Assembly (NCBI GenBank): GCA_002354805.1 | Contig: DEMH01000015.1 | Coordinates: 1 to 64,000, forward strand | DNA: 64,000 nucleotides | From: Gammaproteobacteria bacterium UBA2675 | GTDB taxonomy: Bacteria; Pseudomonadota; Gammaproteobacteria; Pseudomonadales; Pseudohongiellaceae | Direction of reading: 5' to 3' | In this document: positions 34,622 to 43,931 of the stretch, in pieces | Layout: the number at the start of each line of letters is the position of its first letter | Position numbering within the stretch: the first letter of the stretch is position 1 | Program-made: the position numbers and the translations under genes | The notes under the pieces: model-generated | What the model was told of the DNA's origin: nothing | The model's database searches: none | The model's input: only the letters and a program-made list of their open reading frames with translations

Positions 34622-35734
34622 TTACGTCTTTTCTTCATGCGCCTCGTCTGTAAATGCAGACAAATGGAACGCGGCTGCGTGTTCGACTTCCTTGACGCCG
34701 GTCGCGTTCACTTCTGGCACCTCACCACCAGCCAGCACCTCAAGCACCGCATGAACACCCTGTGACAGGGAAGTCAGGTTGTAACCGCCCTCAAGCACCA
34801 GTGCAAGTTTGCCGTCGCAGTGTTTGTCGGCAATGCCCTGTACGATGCTGGTGATTACCTTAAAGCCGTCGTAAGTAAGGTTCAATGCCATGTCATTGCG
34901 GTGCGGGTCGAAGCCTGCGGAAACCAGAACAAGATCTGGCTTGAAGTGATCAGCAGCCGGAACCAGTATCTCCCGAAATGCCTTCTCAAACGCCACATCA
35001 CCAGCAGACTCGGGCAAGGGCACATTGATGGTGTAACCCTCACCGACACCGGCCCCGACTTCCTCAAGGTGACCGGAACCCGGGTAAAACGGCGCCGCGC
35101 AGTGCGTGTCGAAAAACAGCACGCTGGGATCTGCCCAGAATATGTCCTGCGTGCCATTGCCATGGTGCGCATCCCAGTCAATGATCAGAATACGTTCGCA
35201 ACCTAACTTGGCGTGCGCATGCGCGGCTGCCACGGCAACATTATTGATCAGGCAGAATCCACGCGCGCGCACCGGCTCTGCGTGATGGCCCGGTGGCCTG
35301 ACCAGTGCAAATGCACTGTCAGACTTGCCTTTAACCACCGATTCTACGGCGGCGATAGCCAGGCCTGCGGCCATGACGGCTGCCTCAATGCTGTCCGGCG
35401 ATACGGCGGTTGTGTCCGAGTCCAGCCAGGCACGTTTGCCGGTCAGAGAGAACAGATAATCCAGATAGGCACTGGTGTGAACGCGCGCCAGTTGTTTGTA
35501 GCTCGCCTTTGGTCCGGTGCGGTATTGCACGCCAGGAATGGGGTTTTCATCCAGGTAGGATTTGACGGCAGAAATGCGGCCTGGGTGTTCAGGATAACTC
35601 CACTTGAAGTCCAGCTCGCTGAGGATGTGTCTGACGCGTTTTTCCACGCGGCTGGGGACGTAGGGCACGTCAACCTCAGGGTTGTGGCCAAGCATAACCT
35701 CATCGTAAAACACATTGACTGTGCGTGTGGTCAT
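34622..35734 (-). CDS. histone deacetylase family protein
   Basis: A 370-residue class II-like histone deacetylase/acetoin utilisation family protein. Characteristic pieces are ALVRPPGHHAEPVRARGFCLINNVAVAA, the zinc-site IIDWDAHHGNGTQDIFW, SVLFFDTHCAAPFYPGSG and VSAGFDPHRNDM followed by LVLEGGYNL. Bacterial members deacetylate polyamines or small amides, and the substrate here is unknown. The gene converges on the diguanylate cyclase gene. Confidence 0.93.
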   Translation of the reverse strand: MTTRTVNVFYDEVMLGHNPEVDVPYVPSRVEKRVRHILSELDFKWSYPEHPGRISAVKSYLDENPIPGVQYRTGPKASYKQLARVHTSAYLDYLFSLTGKRAWLDSDTTAVSPDSIEAAVMAAGLAIAAVESVVKGKSDSAFALVRPPGHHAEPVRARGFCLINNVAVAAAHAHAKLGCERILIIDWDAHHGNGTQDIFWADPSVLFFDTHCAAPFYPGSGHLEEVGAGVGEGYTINVPLPESAGDVAFEKAFREILVPAADHFKPDLVLVSAGFDPHRNDMALNLTYDGFKVITSIVQGIADKHCDGKLALVLEGGYNLTSLSQGVHAVLEVLAGGEVPEVNATGVKEVEHAAAFHLSAFTDEAHEEKT

Positions 35735-35799
35735 CAGCTGATTTCCCCTTTTCCTGTTGTGTCAGCATGTTCGGCTGTTTTCAAGTGGTGTCGCTCGTC

Positions 35800-36330
35800 T
35801 CACTTCAGCGCTTCCTTCACATTTTGTGTGAAGGCGGCAGCGCGAATGCCGGTTGTGACGAAGCCAAGACGCGTCCATGCCTGTTTAGCTTCTTTGTTTG
35901 ATGAGGAGTACTCAAGCACAAGGTCGTAGGCGCCGCGCTCATCTGCAAACTCAACCAGGCGTTTTAACAATGCCCGGAAGATACCGGCTTTGCGATAGTC
36001 CGGCTCCACCCAGATATCGTCAAGTATCGCTGAACGGTACTCGGAAACGGTGGCCTGCTCCCAGATACTCTGACTGGACCAGACGGTGACATCACCCATG
36101 CCAATCAGGCCGACACCGGGCAGATCCGCCACCACGATGCGTTTATCCGGAGACTCCAGGGCGCCCTCGAGTACCTCGTAAAGACGCTGGTACTCTGACT
36201 CCTTGAGCTGCATCTCCAATCCACCGTTCACATGCAGCGCGAGCCTGGTCAGAAAATTCACCAGCACTGGTAAATCTGCGGTGACTGCATCGCGAATTGT
36301 GAAGGCAGGCTTGGGTATTCGGGAGGCCAT
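35800..36330 (-). CDS. GNAT family N-acetyltransferase
   Basis: A 176-residue GNAT enzyme. FTIRDAVTADLPVLVNFLTRLA is the N-terminal strand and helix; AILDDIWVEPDYRKAGIFRALLKRLVEFA is motif A (acetyl-CoA loop, degenerate RKAGIF); YDLVLEYSSSNKEAKQAWTRLGF is motif B. The ATG at 36330 has an agga site and places the GNAT strand near the N-terminus; the frame extends upstream to 36396. The substrate is unknown. Confidence 0.9.
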   Translation of the reverse strand: MASRIPKPAFTIRDAVTADLPVLVNFLTRLALHVNGGLEMQLKESEYQRLYEVLEGALESPDKRIVVADLPGVGLIGMGDVTVWSSQSIWEQATVSEYRSAILDDIWVEPDYRKAGIFRALLKRLVEFADERGAYDLVLEYSSSNKEAKQAWTRLGFVTTGIRAAAFTQNVKEALK

Positions 36331-36530
36331 GCCACGATCCTGTAAAAGTGAGTGTCGGCCCATGGTACCAGCATACACATGCCGTGCTCCAATCACATGG
36401 TTCAGATAGCTTCGGGCCTTTGATCATAAAGCGTCCAAGCTGTTTTGGTGGCGATGTTTACAATCAAGATATTGAAAATATTTATAAATATACCGATAGT
36501 AGGACAATAAGATCGGAGCGGGTTTCTAAC

Positions 36531-37289
36531 ATGGATAACAGAAAACCAGGCGTTTTAATTGTCACCGGTGCGAGCCGCGGTATCGGTGCGGCGACTGCTC
36601 GCATTGCCGCCGAACGCGGTTACGCTGTCTGTGTTAACTATCACAGAAACCAATCAGCTGCGCAGTCCCTGGTCACTGAAATTGAGCAAGGCGGTGGACG
36701 CGCGATTGCAGTAGCGGCAGATGTGTCCAGCGAGTCAGATGTCATTAACCTTTTTACACATGTTGACAATGCTTTTGGGCCGGTAACCGCGCTGGTCAAT
36801 AACGCGGGCATTCTGGAAAAGCAGACGCGTGTTGAGGACATCGACGCTGCGAGGCTAAGCCGGATACTTGCTACCAATGTTATTGGTAGCTTTCTTTGTG
36901 CACGTGAAGCGGTAAAACGCATGTCAACACGACATGGCGGGCAGGGTGGTGCGATCGTCAATGTTTCATCCGCTGCCTCCCGACTTGGTTCGGCTGGTGA
37001 ATATGTTGACTACGCTGCCTCCAAAGGCGCCGTAGATACGCTGACAATTGGATTGTCGCGTGAGGTGGCTGGCGAAGGTATTCGCGTCAATGCAGTGCGA
37101 CCTGCGTTCATCTATACAGATATGCACGCCGATGGAGGAGAACCAGGTCGCGTTGAACGCATCAGTAAATCGCTTCCCATGCAACGCGGCGGCCACCCCG
37201 TAGAGGTGGCACATGCGATTATGTGGCTATTGTCGGAAGAGGCTTCGTATACAACAGGGACGTTCATTGATCTGGCGGGAGGGCGATAA
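36531..37289 (+). CDS. SDR family oxidoreductase
   Basis: A 252-residue short-chain dehydrogenase. The cofactor loop is TGASRGIGAA, the structural motif NNAG, the catalytic serine in VNVSSAASRLG and the YVDYAASKGA motif with Tyr and Lys. The basic residues after strand 2 (YHRNQ) favour NADP(H). The ATG at 36531 is chosen because the Rossmann strand begins within ten residues. The DUF2256 gene follows three bases after the stop. Confidence 0.93.
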   Translation: MDNRKPGVLIVTGASRGIGAATARIAAERGYAVCVNYHRNQSAAQSLVTEIEQGGGRAIAVAADVSSESDVINLFTHVDNAFGPVTALVNNAGILEKQTRVEDIDAARLSRILATNVIGSFLCAREAVKRMSTRHGGQGGAIVNVSSAASRLGSAGEYVDYAASKGAVDTLTIGLSREVAGEGIRVNAVRPAFIYTDMHADGGEPGRVERISKSLPMQRGGHPVEVAHAIMWLLSEEASYTTGTFIDLAGGR

Positions 37290-37292
37290 TCT

Positions 37293-37469
37293 GTGACCAG
37301 TCGTCAGACACAGTCATTCAAGGGCAACAAACAACATCTGCCCAGCAAACCCTGCAAGGTCTGTGGGCGGGAAATGACCTGGCGCAAAGCCTGGGCAAAG
37401 AACTGGGATCAGGTACTGTATTGCTCGGACAAGTGCCGGGCCAGCAGAAATAAAACGGCTGGCCCGTAG
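37293..37469 (+). CDS. DUF2256 zinc-binding protein
   Basis: A 58-residue frame starting at GTG with gggagg about ten bases upstream. It encodes KPCKVCGREMTWRKAWAKNW, then DQVLYCSDKCRASRN: two CxxC-type pairs (C21/C24 region and YCSDKC) that match the DUF2256 zinc ribbon. It lies three bases after the SDR gene and ends nine bases before the convergent serine hydrolase stop. Small proteins of this family often accompany photolyase or oxidoreductase genes; the function is unknown. Confidence 0.85.
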   Translation: MTSRQTQSFKGNKQHLPSKPCKVCGREMTWRKAWAKNWDQVLYCSDKCRASRNKTAGP

Positions 37470-37477
37470 CCGTCAGA

Positions 37478-38791
37478 TCAATCCTGCAGACTTTCGTAGA
37501 TAATATCCCGTGCCACATCACCCATATTGGCTGCGCCGGGGCGACGCGGGCCCTGAGCCTGGATCATGGACAGCCAGAAGATGTCATTGACCGGATCGAT
37601 CCAGAACGATGTGCCGGCGGCGCCTGCCCAATAGTAGGTGCCTGGCCCTTGCGGTGAACCGGCTGCCTGTGGGTCAAACAGTACCGCCAGATCAACACCC
37701 CAGCCCTGGCCTGGCTGGCCGGGGCCACCAATGCCATAACGCATATCTTCATCACCGGTCAGACTGTTGGTGCTCATGATGCGAACAGATTCTGGTTTCA
37801 AAATTCGCACACCGTCGAGCTCACCGTTATTGACCAGCATCTGGATAAAACGCGCGTAGTCATGAGTAGACGACACCAGACCGCCGCCACCAGACTCCAG
37901 TCTGTCGGCATCCAGGTAGCTGGGTCGATCTGGGCGCTCGGCCTGCTGGGCCAGTGTGTTGCGTTCGGCATCCCAATAGTGAACCTGTGCAAAACGATCG
38001 ACATCTTCCGGCAAAACATAGAAGCGCGTATCCATCATGTCCAGCGGCTCAAACAGATGCTGTCTCAGGTACTCACCAAAACTCATGCCGGTCAGCTGCT
38101 CCACGATGTATCCCTGAATGTCCATGCCAATCGAGTAGTACCACTGCTCGCCTGGCTGTGCCATCAACGGGATGGCTGCGACTTTCTGGATCAGTTCATT
38201 CAGGTCGCTGGACGCCAACACTTCCTGCTCGCGGAATGCCTGGTTTGCCGGGTCGTTGCCGAACAGGCCATAGGCGAAACCGGCAGTGTTGCTCATCAGC
38301 TCACGCATGGTGGGCTGACGCTCCAGGTCCTCCAGTTCAACATTGCCATTGTTGTCGTAGCTGGCGAGCACTTTTAGATTGGCGAACTCTGGGACGTGCT
38401 TGCTGATGGGGTCATCAAAGTCCCAAAGACCCTGCTCCCAGAGCATCATCATGGCCACACCGGTCACAGGTTTGCTCATGGAATAGATACGGAACAGCGA
38501 GTCCTTGCTCATGGGTGACTTATCGTCGACACTGGCCAGGCCAGCGGCTTCGTAAGTGGCTATCTGGCCGTCCTTGCCCAGCATCCAGACCATGCCAGCT
38601 ACGTCCTGATTGGCGACAATTTCGCGCATAGCGGCGTCCAGTCTTTCAATGCCTTCGGTGGTAAAGCCAGCCGCTTCAGCGCCAACTTCGGCCTGTGGCC
38701 AGGAGTCGGCGTTTACTGGCATTGCCAGGCAGGCAATGAATAATGCACTGAACAGTTTATTGAAGCAGGGCGGCGGTGTGCGCAGTTTCAT
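37478..38791 (-). CDS. serine hydrolase of the beta-lactamase (class C) family, exported
   Basis: A 437-residue protein from the ATG at 38791, with a signal peptide ending near VNA (NKLFSALFIACLAMPVNA). The SxxK active site is in FRIYSMSKPVTGVAMMML. YYSIGMDIQGYIVEQLTG supplies the second motif tyrosine region, and YYWAGAAGTSFWIDP stands near the usual third motif. This is the EstB/penicillin-binding-protein-like esterase group rather than a true beta-lactamase. The 16-base element at 38838 lies 47 bases upstream. Confidence 0.92.
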   Translation of the reverse strand: MKLRTPPPCFNKLFSALFIACLAMPVNADSWPQAEVGAEAAGFTTEGIERLDAAMREIVANQDVAGMVWMLGKDGQIATYEAAGLASVDDKSPMSKDSLFRIYSMSKPVTGVAMMMLWEQGLWDFDDPISKHVPEFANLKVLASYDNNGNVELEDLERQPTMRELMSNTAGFAYGLFGNDPANQAFREQEVLASSDLNELIQKVAAIPLMAQPGEQWYYSIGMDIQGYIVEQLTGMSFGEYLRQHLFEPLDMMDTRFYVLPEDVDRFAQVHYWDAERNTLAQQAERPDRPSYLDADRLESGGGGLVSSTHDYARFIQMLVNNGELDGVRILKPESVRIMSTNSLTGDEDMRYGIGGPGQPGQGWGVDLAVLFDPQAAGSPQGPGTYYWAGAAGTSFWIDPVNDIFWLSMIQAQGPRRPGAANMGDVARDIIYESLQD

Positions 38792-38837
38792 GAGATATTC
38801 CAGAGTTTTTTCGTTATTGGAATTGCTAGCTTGCCGT

Positions 38838-38856
38838 AGGATAACCCAAAAACCGT
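38838..38856 (-). repeat. shared upstream element, copy 2
   Basis: AGGATAACCCAAAAAC preceded by CCG and one variable base, then one variable base and GT. This is the same element as at 24175, again upstream of a minus-strand gene for an exported hydrolase. Here it lies 47 bases before the serine hydrolase start. Confidence 0.5.
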
Positions 38857-38891
38857 CAATTTGTAGGGCCGGTGGGATAGGTGGGGCATTA

Positions 38892-38928
38892 TAAAAAGAA
38901 AACCCGCTCTGCATTGCTGCAGAGCGGG
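38892..38928 (-). terminator. rho-independent terminator after the TonB-dependent receptor
   Basis: CCCGCTCTGCA and TGCAGAGCGGG form a perfect 11-bp stem with a four-base loop (38903-38928). The plus-strand run AAAAAGAAAA to its left gives a minus-strand T tract. It lies 26 bases after the receptor gene stop. Confidence 0.92.
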
Positions 38929-38953
38929 GCCGTTACTGCGACGGCTAAGTCAC

Positions 38954-41900
38954 CTACTCAAAGCTGAACGCTACCCGCGCATACACCACACGTCCCAGCA
39001 CATCCTGTGATTCGGCAGCGACACCGGCAATCATGCCGGTCTTTTGTGGCATTCGGTCAGTCAGGTTGCGCGCGCCGACAGAGAGACTGATGTCACTGCC
39101 AAATGCTTCCAGCCCACGATAGGAATAGAACATGTCCAGTTGTGTCCAGGCTCGCAGCTTGTCTGTTGGTCCGCCCCACTCAGCACCAGGGAAGAATTGC
39201 TGGAAGCTAAACTCGTTAGCATCGAAAGTCACTTCGTCGATGTAGCGGGTAGTTGCGTTTATCGAGTGCCCACCCATCGTCCAGTTGATGCGCAGGTTCG
39301 CCCGTAGCTGGGGTATGGTCGGCACGGCACCAAAATCGTTGTTCTGCTTACCTACGGCCTCCATGCGGGGGAGATCATCGGCTAACTGGAACGTGTAGGT
39401 GTCCATGTAGGTGGCCTGCAACTGCACGTTGATGTCACCCCAGCCAGTCAGATTCCAGTCATCCAGGCTGAAACCGTAATCGAGCTGGGTATCCCAGGCG
39501 CGCACCAGCATGGACGAGGCGTTGGAATCGCTCTGCAATATGCGATCCGGGGTTGTGATATCGCCCGGATTACGGATGATGCGTTTGTCCGATCGGGGGT
39601 CATTAACCCAGGCTTCCAATTGGGCAATTGTCGGATAGGGGTTGGCATCTGTTGGATTGAAGCCGGTGGCAGCACGAAAATTGCGGTAGTCCGAACGAAT
39701 GATATCCTGCGTCGTAGTGCTGACGATTCGATCGACAAAATCAGTCTCACTCCAGGTGATCGACCAGGTCAGGTTGTCAAGGAGAGCCAGGTCCACCCCA
39801 AATGACAGGCTGTCTGAGGTCTCCGAGGTGAGTCCTGGATTACCGGTTCTACAGGACGTGATAAAACCCTGGAACTGAGTAAAGAGATCATCCACATTAC
39901 TCAAACCGCAGCTTTCGGGTGAATTCAGCTGAGCCAGTGTTGGCACGATAAAGGCCTCACCGCGGGTGGCGCGCACACTCAGCCAGTCTGTAGGAACATA
40001 AACCAGACCAAACTTGTCCACCACAGCACCTTGACCAGTACTGAAGCTTTCATCGCGCACCGCAGCGGATAGTTCCAGATTGTCCAGAACGGGGAATGCA
40101 AGCTCTGCAAACCAGGAGTTACTGAAACGGCTCTGGCTGTTGGGCAGGGCCTGTACACCGATCAACTGGTCGTTGCGAATTGAAGTGGCGGTAGGGCCAT
40201 CCTTGTCCGTTTCCTGACGACGCTGGTAACCCGCTGCCATCGCTATCGGCCCGCCAGGAAGTTCGAACTCGCCCAGGGGTACCTGGCCGTTCACAATCAG
40301 GTCGAAGGTCTGCAGTGAGTCCCGGTCGTCTAGCTGATCCTGGGTGAAGATGGCATCGGCAACATGCTGTGGAGTTCTGAATCGCGGATCAATGGCCCCA
40401 AATGGGTTAAAACAGCTATCGACATCGTTAATGACGTCACAGTTCAGACCTTGTGCCAGGGCTCCCAGACTGAATTGCTGGGTACTGTTGCTGACATTGT
40501 CGTAGTGGCTGTAAACATAATTGGTGGTTCCTTCCCAGCCCTCCAGGTACGGCACCGCGAAATCAAGCCCTGCAGCGAATCGAAACGCGCGCCGGTCTCC
40601 GTGATTTATCTGAACATCGCCATATCGGGCCATTTCAGTCGGAAGTGTGTTGGCAGCTGATTTACCGAATGGCAGCCATTGCGATCCGTTGATAGTGACA
40701 TCCTCACTGAACGGTACTCCGCCTAGCGGATCATTATCAATTGATGCAAAACGGTTATTGGACAGCTGCACCTGACCCGATGCGTCCCTTCGTGGCAGGG
40801 GGCGTCCGTAGCCGTCAGTAACGATCGCTCCCGAACTATCCCTGAGGGGCTCAGCAAACAGATCTGCGCCAGTAGAGCTTCTGGCCCGGAAGGTGTTGCC
40901 GGGCAGCTCGCCGCGTATTACGGGGATATCGGCGGTTCTGGCGCCAGGATTGCCGGTATTGTTCCGGTTGCGTGTTACCTGTCGATTCCAGATTACCTGG
41001 GACCTGAAGCTGGTCTCAGAGTTAATATCCCAGTTCAGATTTCCGTAAAGCGAGGCTGTATCAAACTCTGGCTGGAAATCACGGGTATCGCCAAAGCTGA
41101 AAAAGCAGCGGCCACCCAGTGGATTGCCCCAGGGATTGTTTCCAGGGCTTACCTGGTCTGGTTCAGTCTGATACCCGCAACTGGGATCGACCCGGCTTCC
41201 TGCGGTGCCCGTCAGATTGCCGTTTGCATCGCGATTGGGGACCAGAAAGTTGCCGGGATTGGAGCCGCCATTGTGTGTCAGACCTGAGCGAACATAGTCC
41301 GGGCGCTCCGCCCATTCCAGAGTGGAGGCATCAACGTAGGAACCTGCCACGACGAGGTCGACGGGGCCAAGGCTGCGTCCACCGAGGAATGAAATCTCTG
41401 ACTTGCTGTAGTCGCCGCGGCTGTCGCCTTCTTCAAAATACTCTAGCTTGACGCCGTCGTAGGATGTATACGGGATAAGATTGACAACTCCCGCGACTGC
41501 ATCCGTTCCGTACAATGCCGCGGCCCCGTCGGTTACAACCTCTATTCGTTGCAAGGCGGAAGCTGGCAGCATGGACTGTACGTTATCAGTAGCTATCCGT
41601 TTACTGTCGATCAGTGTCAGCGTGGCGCGAGGTCCCAGGCCGCGCAAATTGAAATTAGAGGTAGTACTTGTGACACCCTGAATGGAATTGGTCACAGCAG
41701 TGCCGTTGTTAAAGGTCAGATTTTGCACAATCTGAGCCATATTGACAGTACCCTGGGCTTCCAGGTCTTCGGCATTGAGCTGAGTTACTGGTGATGCGGC
41801 ATTCAGGCCTTCACTACGGCGGATGAATGATCCTGTAACGATTATCTCTTCCATCTCGGGTGAGTCAGATTGAGCATGACCTTGTGTCGACAGGGTAAAG

Positions 41901-41980
41901 AGAGTCATTGAAATGGCTGTACACAGCAAGCCGGTCTTTCTTTTGAAACAGGGTAACTGATTTGGCAGGTGAGAAAGCAT
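38954..41980 (-). CDS. TonB-dependent outer-membrane receptor
   Basis: A 1008-residue receptor from the ATG at 41980 (acgagg site upstream). After a signal peptide (LLCTAISMTLFTLSTQGHAQ) comes the TonB box EEIIVTG, the plug domain (SPVTQLNAEDLEAQGTVNMAQIVQNL, then GLGPRATLTLIDSKRI and VVTDGAAALYGTDAVAGVVNLI), and a barrel ending in RVVYARVAFSFE. The length and plug style fit receptors for complex organic substrates rather than siderophores, but the ligand is unknown. It is divergent from a membrane AraC regulator gene. Confidence 0.95.
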   Translation of the reverse strand: MLSHLPNQLPCFKRKTGLLCTAISMTLFTLSTQGHAQSDSPEMEEIIVTGSFIRRSEGLNAASPVTQLNAEDLEAQGTVNMAQIVQNLTFNNGTAVTNSIQGVTSTTSNFNLRGLGPRATLTLIDSKRIATDNVQSMLPASALQRIEVVTDGAAALYGTDAVAGVVNLIPYTSYDGVKLEYFEEGDSRGDYSKSEISFLGGRSLGPVDLVVAGSYVDASTLEWAERPDYVRSGLTHNGGSNPGNFLVPNRDANGNLTGTAGSRVDPSCGYQTEPDQVSPGNNPWGNPLGGRCFFSFGDTRDFQPEFDTASLYGNLNWDINSETSFRSQVIWNRQVTRNRNNTGNPGARTADIPVIRGELPGNTFRARSSTGADLFAEPLRDSSGAIVTDGYGRPLPRRDASGQVQLSNNRFASIDNDPLGGVPFSEDVTINGSQWLPFGKSAANTLPTEMARYGDVQINHGDRRAFRFAAGLDFAVPYLEGWEGTTNYVYSHYDNVSNSTQQFSLGALAQGLNCDVINDVDSCFNPFGAIDPRFRTPQHVADAIFTQDQLDDRDSLQTFDLIVNGQVPLGEFELPGGPIAMAAGYQRRQETDKDGPTATSIRNDQLIGVQALPNSQSRFSNSWFAELAFPVLDNLELSAAVRDESFSTGQGAVVDKFGLVYVPTDWLSVRATRGEAFIVPTLAQLNSPESCGLSNVDDLFTQFQGFITSCRTGNPGLTSETSDSLSFGVDLALLDNLTWSITWSETDFVDRIVSTTTQDIIRSDYRNFRAATGFNPTDANPYPTIAQLEAWVNDPRSDKRIIRNPGDITTPDRILQSDSNASSMLVRAWDTQLDYGFSLDDWNLTGWGDINVQLQATYMDTYTFQLADDLPRMEAVGKQNNDFGAVPTIPQLRANLRINWTMGGHSINATTRYIDEVTFDANEFSFQQFFPGAEWGGPTDKLRAWTQLDMFYSYRGLEAFGSDISLSVGARNLTDRMPQKTGMIAGVAAESQDVLGRVVYARVAFSFE

Positions 41981-42261
41981 CTTGGGCCTCGTCTGATTAT
42001 TGTTATTGATCGTTTTCGGAACAGAACGCTCAATCGCATTACCATACAAGGCTTGCAATGATGTCTTGCGTAAAATGAAAAAAGTTCTGACGAACTATGG
42101 AAACGTTCGATTACAGAATACGTCAGCCGACGTATTTTAAATTTTGTTCCGCAATGCGAACTGGGTCACGATGAAACTGGAAAATGGCGGTTGTAGTTAT
42201 TGCCAATTCAATTCAGGTCGATTATCTTCGAAAGATAACAAACAATAAAAGTCAGGCTTTA

Positions 42262-43362
42262 ATGCAGATCGTATTGCACTATTCCGTTAGTGCACTCGCT
42301 GTCTCCCAATTGTTGTTCATGGGACTGAGCAGCCTCGTGCACTATCGTCACCAGACGCTGGCACGCCTGATGGCGCTATACAGCGTGGGTCTGATTTTCT
42401 ATATCATTCTTGTGATGCCCGTCACAGAATTTGCTCCCACGGCGGCGCAGCAAACTTTTCGAGCGTTCGCCAGTAGTACTCCCTTTCTCTTGTGGTTGAT
42501 CAGTCGAAATCTATTCATGGACCAACATGGCACGCCTGCCTGGGCCTGGGCTACGCTAGCGGTTTATGTGAGCCTGAGAGTGATCGGCTCGATCCTGATT
42601 TCTACCACGGGCGAGATTCCTTTTTTATCGCAGCTATTGCTTATGCAACTGCCTCTGGCTGTCATGCTTGGATTTACGGTACATGCGATATATCTGGCGC
42701 TAAAGCACTTCAATTCTGATCTTGTAGAGTCACGCAGGCGACTGAGGGGGCCTTTTGTTGTTTCCATGGGTTTAATAGTCGGTGTGATTGTCGCCTCTGG
42801 TTTTTTCTATTCCGTCCCCGGCGCTGTACGAATTGGATTTTTTACTGTTATTTTTGCTTGTGCACTGTTTTTTAATATTGTCATCTTTCGGCTTCATCAC
42901 GATTCGTCGCAACTGATCAGAAACAAGGCGGTCGGTGTGGCACATAATATCAATCTTACTGATTTTGAAAGTCGGTCTGATAAAGCTCTTCTGGAGCGTC
43001 TGAAGTCAGCAATGGAAAAGGATCAGCTTTACACCAAACTCGGTCTTACGATTAAAGACCTGGCGATGGCTTTGGGAATTCAGGAATATCTGCTGCGGCG
43101 CTTCATAAACAAAAAAATGCACTACCGTAACTTTAACCAGTTTCTTAATGAGTATCGTATCAACAAAGCCACCGCGCGCCTGATGGATCCCTCGGAGTTT
43201 GATACACAGATATCCAATATCGCTTTCGAGGTTGGGTATGCCTCGTTATCTTCATTTAACAAGGCGTTTAAGGAGAAACATGGCGTCACGCCAAGTGCAT
43301 TTCGAAACCAGCTTGGAAGCCAGGAGTTTGATGATGAGCCGTGGCAGACTCAACAAATGTAG
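42262..43362 (+). CDS. AraC family regulator with N-terminal membrane domain
   Basis: A 366-residue protein from the ATG at 42262; an in-frame ATG at 42184 would add 26 residues without membrane character. Seven hydrophobic segments fill residues about 5-210 (HYSVSALAVSQLLFMGLSSLV, LMALYSVGLIFYIILVM, WAWATLAVYVSLRVIGSILI, VVSMGLIVGVIVASGFFYSV, IGFFTVIFACALFFNIVIF). The C-terminal AraC domain has KMHYRNFNQFLNEYRINKATARLMDP and IAFEVGYASLSSFNKAFKEKHGVTPSAFR. It is related to the protein at 31053 and is divergent from the TonB receptor, a plausible target. Confidence 0.9.
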   Translation: MQIVLHYSVSALAVSQLLFMGLSSLVHYRHQTLARLMALYSVGLIFYIILVMPVTEFAPTAAQQTFRAFASSTPFLLWLISRNLFMDQHGTPAWAWATLAVYVSLRVIGSILISTTGEIPFLSQLLLMQLPLAVMLGFTVHAIYLALKHFNSDLVESRRRLRGPFVVSMGLIVGVIVASGFFYSVPGAVRIGFFTVIFACALFFNIVIFRLHHDSSQLIRNKAVGVAHNINLTDFESRSDKALLERLKSAMEKDQLYTKLGLTIKDLAMALGIQEYLLRRFINKKMHYRNFNQFLNEYRINKATARLMDPSEFDTQISNIAFEVGYASLSSFNKAFKEKHGVTPSAFRNQLGSQEFDDEPWQTQQM

Positions 43363-43517
43363 TACGCGTACGTGGTAACTGAAGTTCAGGGATCTTCCTG
43401 GCACCGAAGTGCTGAGACAGTCTTGCTGTTTGCCAATTACCTGTCGCCAGCCGGACAGCACGCATCGGTGCTATCCGGTTATAAACAATTACTGATTCGT
43501 CTTGAGCGTGACAGCTA

Positions 43518-43913
43518 TCAACTGCTTGAGTCGGACTGAAAGTTTGACACAATTGCCGGGTAGCGCAGGAAAACCACCACCCACACGCTGAGCAGCATCA
43601 GCGACTGAAACCAGAAACTGGTCAGCACCGGCCCGAAAAAGTTTTCGCCGCGGATAATATGGAACAGGATGGCGCCGCCCAGGTGGGCGCTTAAAAACAG
43701 GGCGCCGATAATGGATGTTCTCGGCACCGCATACAGCAGCGCTGCAGTTACCTCACCGAGACCAATCCAGAACACCCAGGGTGCCATGGCTTCAATGCTG
43801 GTCAACGGGTTGGCGCCCAGCATTTTGGTGGAACCTGCCAGCAGAAGGAACAGCGTGGCTGGCACCACCAGCACCCACGCGGCAAGATTCAATTTCTTTT
43901 GCGTATCAGGCAT
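43518..43913 (-). CDS. DoxX-like membrane protein
   Basis: A 131-residue protein with four hydrophobic segments (AAWVLVVPATLFLLLAGSTKML, APWVFWIGLGEVTAALLYAV, IIGALFLSAHLGGAILFHII, FWFQSLMLLSVWVVVFLRY). The layout and the GSTKML motif match the DoxX/DoxD-like family. It starts 18 bases after the sugar dehydrogenase gene and is probably cotranscribed, which might suggest a quinone-linked role, though none is demonstrated. Confidence 0.82.
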   Translation of the reverse strand: MPDTQKKLNLAAWVLVVPATLFLLLAGSTKMLGANPLTSIEAMAPWVFWIGLGEVTAALLYAVPRTSIIGALFLSAHLGGAILFHIIRGENFFGPVLTSFWFQSLMLLSVWVVVFLRYPAIVSNFQSDSSS

Positions 43914-43931
43914 GGGTTTGCTCCTTCATAT

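Noticed and set aside
32713..35227. Shared 15-mer GTGCGCATGCGCGGC at 32713 and 35213
   Set aside because: Both copies lie in coding sequence for Ala-His-rich stretches of unrelated proteins; a codon coincidence.
37478..38791. Beta-lactamase resistance gene
   Set aside because: The SxxK protein belongs to the broad class C-like esterase group and lacks a clear KTG motif; resistance is not supported.
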